Shown here in pieces: positions 57,467 to 64,000 of a stretch of DNA of 64,000 nt. The DNA comes from Blattamonas nauphoetae (Eukaryota > Preaxostyla > Oxymonadida), in NCBI GenBank assembly GCA_033064195.1, contig JARBJD010000008.1:1-64000 (forward strand). Direction: 5' to 3'. The position numbers and the translations under genes were made by a program. Position 1 is the stretch's first letter, and each line of letters begins with the position of its first letter. Below the pieces are notes generated by a model. That model saw only the letters and a list, made by a program, of their open reading frames with translations. It was not told the origin of the DNA and searched no databases.

Positions 57467-59300
57467 GGAAGTGATAGAGGGTGGATGTCGCTCTCATACA
57501 AACTGGGCAGCTTCAGCTCCTTCCCTGGCTCGATCTGCCATTATGAAGAGAAGCAGAGTGTCAGATCCAACAGCCTCAGAATCGGAAGAAGGGCTTTGTC
57601 GACTGAGCTCTTCATATAATCGAATTCTGGGAAATGGTGATCGAATGGCGTGGCTCCCTCGCTCGGCGGCGGTGAAGAGGAATCGGTCAGAGTGATTGAG
57701 AGACCAGACGCCGCCCGTGCTCCCATCAACCCGCTCTCCGACGCTGATCTCGCCACGGTGCTTGAGCTGTCTGTGGATGTGGGGCGATGGGATGTGTGAG
57801 GCTGGGAGAGATCGACACATCTTCTGGCTCTGAACCAGTTTTGTAAGGCACCTCTGCTCGGAAGAATTCAGCGTTGTCTATCTTATTTTTTGTGATTGAG
57901 ATTGGACGATGCATCAATGATTGCCTGTTCCGATTTCTGAGGGCTAAATTCAGGATTGAACACTTCAATTTGGTCTCATGTCTGTTCGTTGAGTTGGGGG
58001 ATCTGCTGGCGCCCTTTAGACGACATTGGCTACTTCATGATCATCTCCCATCCGTACCCCACTCTCTCCGCATCGTCTGGATTGAACGACACTGTCTGGA
58101 TCTCCAGCGCCTGTGGACCGTCTTTCAGGATCTTCCCCATCTTCGACCAGAAGAACGGTGGAATGAAGAAGCAGCTCAGATGGCTACTTGCATGATTAAT
58201 GCATCTGGGAACACATTCGAGTAGATCATCATTGGATATAGGAATCGATTGAGTGTTCGTTGGGTGAGATGAGGGTGGAGAGAAGAGTGTTGTTGGTGGC
58301 GAGGGTGATGTGAAGGGAGCTTCGATGTGCATTGAATGCACAAGAAGTATGGTTACGAAGTGCAACATCTTAGAGACTTCCGAGGCGGGTGGAGCTGAGG
58401 TAGTCAGCACGTTTGAGTTGGCCAATGTCGACGAAGAACGATCATACACGTTTGTCTATGTCGATTCGAGTGGAAGATAACCACCAGACATCGGCGACAG
58501 GACGAGAGGGACGAACACTTCCCCACTTTTGTCTTTGACAGGCACGAACTCTTTTGGAGGGGGTCGAGGGGACGATGTGGCGAAGACGGGAGATGACGAT
58601 GGTTTGGACAGCGCTTTCTTTGCTTTTGGTGTTGTGAGAGAGACGGTCTGCTGTTCTGGTGAGGACCTGCTGCGTGGCGTTCTTCCTGTTCCAGCTGCAA
58701 TCCCATCCTGTCTTTGATCAGAATATGCTGGACTACGATCGGCGCGTCGTCCCAAGTGGTATCGGCATCGAGCGGAGTGGGAGAAGGCGGAGTGAAGGCC
58801 ACATTGTCAGCCACACTCAGGACGTGATGTGGGCGTGAATACGGAGCCTGTGGACAATACGGGTAAAGAGCGACCATCGGCGAGCGAGACAGCATCCTCT
58901 GCGCGATGACGGAGATGAGTGTTCTGAGAAACGGACGAGACGCTGAGGTGCTTGTGAAGGTGAGAGGAAATGACTGTTGAAGTAACATCGGTCCTTTTGA
59001 AACAACTAACAGCTCCTCTTCAGTTGTAAACTGAAGAAAGGTCTGCTGGGACAAAACTCTGATCGTCGGCCTACACGACGTGAACGGCGTAAGCAGCAAA
59101 AGAAGATCAACAATCGGACTGGAATCCAGTGTATGTCCATTCTGGTCGAACGAGTTTCGATATACTTCGCGCAGTGTGTTCTTCGTGGTAGAGTGGGCGA
59201 GGCTAGTGACTGAGGGAAGTGAAGTGGGGGTGAGGGAGGAGAGGTCGGGGGGTTCGGAAATGGTCGTTGTTTGTGAGCGGATGATGGCTATTTCACTTTA
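57467..59300 (-). pseudogene. Minus-strand gene pieces, unidentified
   Basis: Coding-like stretches are YMKSSVDKALLPILRLLDLT and GLMGARAASGLSITLTDSSS (57541-57756), MGKILKDGPQALEIQTVSFN followed by PDDAERVGYGWEMIMK (ends near 58030), and FTTEEELLVVSKGPMLLQQS, SRPFLRTLISVIAQRMLSRS and TWDDAPIVVQHILIKD (58700-59099). The last continues in another frame as VFVPLVLSPMSGGYLPLEST. They probably represent exons of one or two genes whose frames I cannot join. No family recognised. No element ends were seen here. Confidence 0.4.
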
Positions 59301-60524
59301 GTTCATTTTTTGGAGAACCCAGTTCATTTGTTTATTTCTTTCGCTCAGAGATTGGGACTGTTACACAAGCACACATGTGGATGTGGAATATGACGGATTA
59401 TGGTTGAGCCCTGTTTAAAGGGAGGCTCTGAACGTTGTCAAAATTGATGTAACAATCCAATTTATGTCAGGATCTATTCTGGGAAGCTGTCTTGTGTCAA
59501 GCTGAGCCGATACGGATTCGAACTCGTTATTGCTCTGTGCAGTGACTAATCCGGCCAATCCTGTCTCAGTAGCCCGTGAATGGAAGCGAGGGGGAGTTGT
59601 ACCATATGATAGTTCTCCCAATACGCTCGAATGAAGCTGTGGATGAACGCGTTGTCTTTGGATATGCTAAGGAACAATAATGCAAATTCCTCCTGAGAAA
59701 AAAGATGACTGAACCACATCCAGAAGCGTAGGTTCGAAATTGTTGATTGTCGCTGGAGAGGATAGTTCCGAATTAATTGGTGAACGGAGTTGAGACTAAT
59801 CGGTCGTGGGATGTCGCGCATTTCTTCCGGGTGTTCAGTTTCTGCAACAATTTGCTGAAACGAGGAATGGAGATGTGTGAAGTGTGGCTTGGTTGGACTG
59901 TTGTACGTGTTTCGTTGACGGTTCAAAGAAAAGACGACGAATCTCCAGACGGCGCCATCGCCATTTGAGATAATATAATTCAGCACACTGAAAAGGTTTC
60001 ACAGTAATGCTCGTCGGGTTAAGATGAAAACAACATCTCAAGATAATTTGAAGGTCTCGGTGTTGCTGAAGAAAGACCTCTGATGAGAGATGGTGAGGAA
60101 ATGGCACTCATTAACCAAACAGTGCTGTTCTCCGCATCCAAACAACATGTGGCGTTACAGGAAAAACGACATCATATCGTAGTCCTGTCTGGGGAGTCAT
60201 TGGGAAGCTTGGATGGAATGATGACCGAGGCATTGTTGGTGCATGAATTGCCGCTACTGAAAGGTGAAACGTAAATAAGTTGAAAGAAGATTGTCAGAGA
60301 TAGAGGAAAGGTTTAGCGTGTGTATTCGAATCCGAGGGAGATGAGGCGCGATAAGTTTTTGAGAACGAATCTTGGCATGTCTCGTCAATCCTGACAAGTT
60401 CCATCGGATTAAATGTGTTCACGCGGAGAGCTGTGACCTGAAAGGAATCTTTACAAACAAGAATAGTTGAAGGCTGAGGAATTAGAGTGAATAGTGAGGG
60501 TCCACAAATTAGAGTTCGTCATCG
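59301..60524 (-). other. Minus-strand frames next to the transposase
   Basis: A 146-codon minus frame (59546-59986; FTHLHSSFQQIVAETEHPEE, NLRFWMWFSHLFSQEEFALL, FIHSFIRAYWENYHMVQLPL) looks coding and helical. Harbinger elements often carry a second Myb/trihelix-like gene beside the transposase; I do not see the expected tryptophan spacing clearly, so the link is only positional. The rest (60110-60524) has no clear gene. Confidence 0.35.
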
Positions 60525-61085
60525 TCAAAACTGCGTTGTGTCGGTTGTGACTCCGGAGATGAAGACGTGTTTGAAATACGACGAACGTAGCTGATCTCTG
60601 CATGCGCCTTTCGTGATATAGCTTTTATTCTGGCCAGCCAAACGAAGCCAAATCGTCTTCATTCGTCCAAAAAAGCGCTCCACTTGTATCCGTTCGTGTG
60701 CGACCCATTTGTTGTGCTCTTTTACTTGCTCATTGCTCCTGTTCTCTTCTGTGAGTTTTGTTGGGCGGATAAATCGAAATTGTGGAAATTGACCAAGGTA
60801 CCCCTGATCCCCCATGATTCCCCATGATGTCTCTCCATTCTCTTTGAATACGAGTTTTTCTGATTCTGTCTTTTGGAGGTATTGCTCGATAATGGGAAGA
60901 TTTTCGCGGAAGACCATCACATCGTGTTTGGAGCCTTGATATCCATCAGAAACAAAAAAGGGCTTTGTGGGGTGGTGATGCTGAGACACAAACCTGAAAT
61001 TTCATCGCATACACATCATGATGGCCATCCCATAGAATTTTGCCTTGGTTATGTGGAACCAATGGCTTAGGAACGACTTGATAAA
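60525..61085 (-). CDS. PIF/Harbinger-type DDE transposase, C-terminal part
   Basis: The minus frame runs from the palindrome edge (about 61085: KPLVPHNQGKILWDGHHDVY) to TGA at 60525. Diagnostic blocks of the DDE_Tnp_4/Harbinger nuclease are a first Asp region preserved as FFVSDGYQGSKHDVMVFREN, the MGDQGYLG block, and the catalytic Glu/Arg region as ERIQVERFFGRMKTIWLRLA. The N-terminal third, including an upstream Asp, is missing or lies in undetected exons inside the adjoining palindrome. Family enzymes cut at 3-bp targets and need a partner Myb-like protein. The ends of the 17.3-kb insertion do not show a clear TTA/TAA duplication, so this transposase may or may not have moved it. Confidence 0.75.
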
Positions 61086-61100
61086 TTTTGAACCCTGTTT

Positions 61101-62442
61101 GTTACTCGTCACCTCAAACGTGTCACTGTAGAATTCTTTGTTTTCTCGAAAATGAAAAAAGTTTCAAACCTCCGTCTGTGTCGTGTGTCAGTATTCGATG
61201 TTCTTTCAAAAAAATCATTCAGAATTTCATTGAACATTTCATACATCGTTGTTTTGCTCATTCATCACCTGTCTTTGTCATCGTGCTCTGAGAGAATGAG
61301 GAGAGTACTCAATTGGAAAAAATGAGACAGTATTGGACAATACCGTGGCAACGTATTGTTGACCTATTGTGCTGTGCGCATTTAATGGTCTCTTGCAATC
61401 AGCTTGTGAAAAAAGACGCGTCAGTCAAGGAGGAGGAAAATGGTCTACTTTCGTGTAATCTGAAACTGGAGTGCTAGACACGATAAAAAAAGACAAGATG
61501 CGAGATATATCATGAAATCAAACCTAAATTGTTGATAGAGAGTCTGAAACAGCACATCGTTTGACGTCCAATCAACTCACTCATCTGATTTCCTGAGACT
61601 CGATTCAAAGCAGATCACCCGAATTGTGAGTTCTCCAAGAACTGTTTGTTAATGTGTGATGAATCTGTCCGAGATCCACCAATTTCGTTTTCACTCCTTG
61701 TCTCAATCTCGGAATGTATCCTTTAAAATTGTGTGTCGAAAAATAAAATTGTTCAAAGTCTCAAACTAAATCTGGTATTTGGATGATAAACGACATCGTC
61801 CGCGCAGCCAAACAGGAGTTGACAAAGAATTGTGACACAAATCCCGTTCTGACTAATGGATGGGATCACAATAGTGTATTTGTCGTAGGCGGAGAAAGTC
61901 ACCCAGATACGCCGAAAAATGGAGTGATACATTGGGATTTGAACCCTATGAATTCATTCGAGGGTGTTGATTGGACCGTCAAACGATGTGCTGTTTCAGA
62001 CTCTCTATCAACAATTTAGGTTTGATTTCATGATATATCTCGCATCTTGTCTTTTTTTATCGTGTCTAGCACTCCAGTTTCAGATTACACGAAAGTAGAC
62101 CATTTTCCTCCTCCTTGACTGACGCGTCTTTTTTCACAAGCTGATTGCAAGAGACCATTAAATGCGCACAGCACAATAGGTCAACAATACGTTGCCACGG
62201 TATTGTCCAATACTGTCTCATTTTTTCCAATTGAGTACTCTCCTCATTCTCTCAGAGCACGATGACAAAGACAGGTGATGAATGAGCAAAACAACGATGT
62301 ATGAAATGTTCAATGAAATTCTGAATGATTTTTTTGAAAGAACATCGAATACTGACACACGACACAGACGGAGGTTTGAAACTTTTTTCATTTTCGAGAA
62401 AACAAAGAATTCTACAGTGACACGTTTGAGGTGACGAGTTAC
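61101..62442. repeat. Large near-perfect palindrome, arms about 476 bp
   Basis: Arms 61101-61576 and 61966-62442 are inverse copies with very few mismatches (outer start GTTACTCGTCACCTCAAACG), around a 389-bp spacer with a 78-codon frame (61783-62019, running into the right arm). The right arm stops about 50 bp before the right end of the 17.3-kb insertion, and the left arm abuts the Harbinger-type transposase. This arrangement resembles a fold-back terminus or two copies of an element head to head. Confidence 0.9.
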
Positions 62443-62496
62443 AAATTACGAAACAGTCTGACGGACTGTACAGGGTTCCGATAACCTACAGGGGTA

Positions 62497-63010
62497 CTAT
62501 ATACCAAGAAAGATTGCCAATCTGGCTGGTTCGAAAAAAAGAAGTTTGTCGGAGAATGAGAATATAAATGGGGAAGAAAGCACGAACAGCGTCATCTCTT
62601 CCAGATACGACGACTGTTTGACAATTCTTCCAAACAGTGAGGAGAATGCTGATGAATCTGCAGAATCTGCGATGGTTGTGGGAGGAGAGGAAAGAAGCCA
62701 GTCTCAATAAATGTGAAGTGAGTTGCCGAGATGAGAAAGACTTGATTTTCTGTCAGAAACAACGATGCTCAGTTCACCAACTTCTTGTTAGATGATGTGA
62801 GGATGGAGATAATAGACTCGGTGATTCAAGATCATGAGTTGTAGGGTGAATGAACAAGTATGAAGAGCACATTGTTGACTTAGAACTTCCCGAAGTACCC
62901 AGGTGTCATAAGATTCAGAAGAATGCATACTTATCTTGTCGCAATTACCTTGAGAAAATTGCCTTCCTTGACAAAGTATACGAGCTGCAGGAACAGCGGT
63001 GAGGTGTGGA
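62497..63010 (-). pseudogene. Armadillo-like gene copy, unit 2, 5' part
   Basis: From 62576 the bases follow 13350-13760 closely (for instance GAAGAAAGCACGAACAGCGT and CTTCCAAACAGTGAGGAG), on the same strand and in the same order. This continues the gene that stops at 45182. It carries additional small differences and is not a complete frame. It ends the duplicated unit near 63010. Confidence 0.6.
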
Positions 63011-63553
63011 TTTCTGACGATGTTGACCTTCTGCTCACTGAAATACTTATCTCACTCATGACCACGTCCTGATGGAAAGGAAGCAGCTTGAACGAATTTA
63101 ATCGGGAATTTGGACCTGATCTCTCATGAGATTGAATGAAGCCGTAGATCAAGCCATAGTTTGATCTTTCCGGATGACGTCACTGAGATTCATTCTAATT
63201 TCCTTTACTTGGATTTTAACTCTATCTTCATCAACCACCCACTCTCACGTTGACGTTTCACAGGATTTTGCAGCTTTCTTGGAAGGTCGCTCAAAGCTTC
63301 AAAACAATCCATCATTCTCAACAGCTTCAACTATCATAATCCCAATTGGCATCTATCATGCACAAGAAGTCCCTATCCACTCTCGAAATGTGGATCTCTC
63401 AGGATTGTCCTCGACGATCTCTCACCGATATAGCATCCACAATCTCGCTGGAGAAAACAGATCACAACATCCGGACAACAATGAATATCGCTCAAGCAAG
63501 GGACTTTCTGTGATGTTTGATCTGTTCAACAGCACATGCCGACTTGATACTCT
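63011..63553. other. Intergenic stretch, no recognised gene
   Basis: No frame of interest on either strand. Similarity to unit 1 is lost here, so this marks the right edge of the duplication. Confidence 0.4.
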
Positions 63554-64000
63554 TCAATTATTTGCGAACACGCCAGACACAGCCGTGAGTTTGATCCGCT
63601 CGTCGACGTTAGTGGTTTCTCGGAGTGAGATCACGTCATGCCCCGATACGTCTCCTTTTGTGATTGGGGATTCGGGGATGGAATCATCGGTGTCCGTGTC
63701 GCTTATCTCGTGCAGCCATCGCTCATCATCCGAATCGTCGTCTCTGCTGCCCCTGGTGAGCATGCCACGATCGTCGTGGTGTTCATCGCAAATGAGATCG
63801 AATGAAGAAGGACATGCCGACGCTTTTGGAGTTGGATCACTTTCGATAGTGGGAAGTGGTTTGTCGATGAACTCGAAGCATTTGGTGATTGGAACGGGCC
63901 CGCTTTTCGATTTCGGGACTTGTTTTGGGAATGGTCTGACTGGAGTTGTTGGATGCTCTGTGTCTCTGTCGTCGTCTTCGCTGACAAACACGACGAGCAC
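63554..64000 (-). CDS. 3' part of an unknown acidic protein (partial)
   Basis: An open minus frame enters from beyond the right edge and ends at 63554 after AVSGVFANN. The visible 148 residues are Asp/Ser/Pro-rich and look disordered: SEDDDRDTEHPTTPVRPFPK, GSRDDDSDDERWLHEISDTD and DTDDSIPESPITKGDVSGHD. There is no membrane span or known motif. The start is outside the window. Confidence 0.5.
   Translation of the reverse strand: MLVVFVSEDDDRDTEHPTTPVRPFPKQVPKSKSGPVPITKCFEFIDKPLPTIESDPTPKASACPSSFDLICDEHHDDRGMLTRGSRDDDSDDERWLHEISDTDTDDSIPESPITKGDVSGHDVISLRETTNVDERIKLTAVSGVFANN

Larger units (their letters stand above)
45183..62496. mobile_element. 17.3-kb TIR-bounded insertion with Harbinger-type transposase fragment
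   Basis: The left end begins TACCCCTGTAGGTTATCGGA; the right end is its inverse over about 26 bp. Unit 1 shows the uninterrupted target, so this is an insertion within the armadillo-like gene. The flanks give only a short TA or TAT duplication, too ambiguous to fix the class. The left terminus continues as about six tandem copies of a GGAACCCTGTAGGTTGTG unit. The interior holds two GGG-TIR elements, a hAT-like MITE, copy 2 of the 860-bp element, many host-like gene fragments, a Harbinger transposase fragment and a large palindrome near the right end. It may be one giant gene-capturing DNA element, or a smaller element that grew by later insertions. Confidence 0.65.

Noticed and set aside
45183-62496. 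Polinton/Maverick
   Set aside because: The size fits, but I see no DNA polymerase B, integrase, protease, ATPase or capsid signature, and the borders do not show the usual 6-bp duplication.

Overview
The window looks like nuclear DNA of a small-genome anaerobic protist, most probably an oxymonad (Preaxostyla, Blattamonas/Monocercomonoides-like). The reasons are a large cell-surface gene that joins right-handed beta-helix repeats, one membrane span and a degenerate protein kinase tail, a cluster of armadillo/HEAT-like genes of a kind I associate with that group, a CEP44-like centriole gene, and very short spliceosomal introns (about 31-37 nt). The organism assignment is inference. I saw no rRNA, tRNA or CRISPR array.

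Layout. 1-5.4 kb: decayed coding traces and one 559-bp hAT-like MITE. 5.4-13.8 kb (unit 1, minus strand): a surface receptor/pseudokinase gene with several frameshifts and one insertion, followed by an armadillo-like gene copy. The insertion is an 860-bp TIR element that itself holds a complete-looking pogo/Tigger-type transposon. 14.5-19.3 kb: three more armadillo-like genes, one split by a 1.46-kb TIR element. 19.8-24.4 kb: the best-preserved host genes, namely an unknown 388-aa protein, a divergent CEP44-like gene with two tiny introns, and a multi-membrane-span protein. 24.5-63.0 kb (unit 2, minus strand): a second copy of the unit-1 block, expanded from about 5.5 kb to about 38 kb by insertions.

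The unit-2 receptor gene lies in six pieces between 25.0 and 44.7 kb. The pieces are separated by a DIRS-like element, a composite block, a hAT-like MITE, and two members of a TIR family that starts with GGG, makes 8-9 bp target duplications, has tandem subrepeats in its termini and carries gene fragments but no transposase. The adjoining armadillo-like gene is split by a 17.3-kb insertion (45.18-62.50 kb) with matching inverted ends. That insertion carries a Harbinger-type transposase fragment, a near-perfect 476-bp-arm palindrome, further GGG-TIR elements, a MITE, a second copy of the 860-bp element (without the pogo insertion) and many host-like gene fragments. 63.5-64.0 kb: the end of an acidic unknown gene running off the window.

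The window is therefore a stratified record of mobile-element insertion. Having unit 1 and unit 2 side by side allows nearly every insertion to be delimited to the base from its target duplication and from the uninterrupted paralogue.
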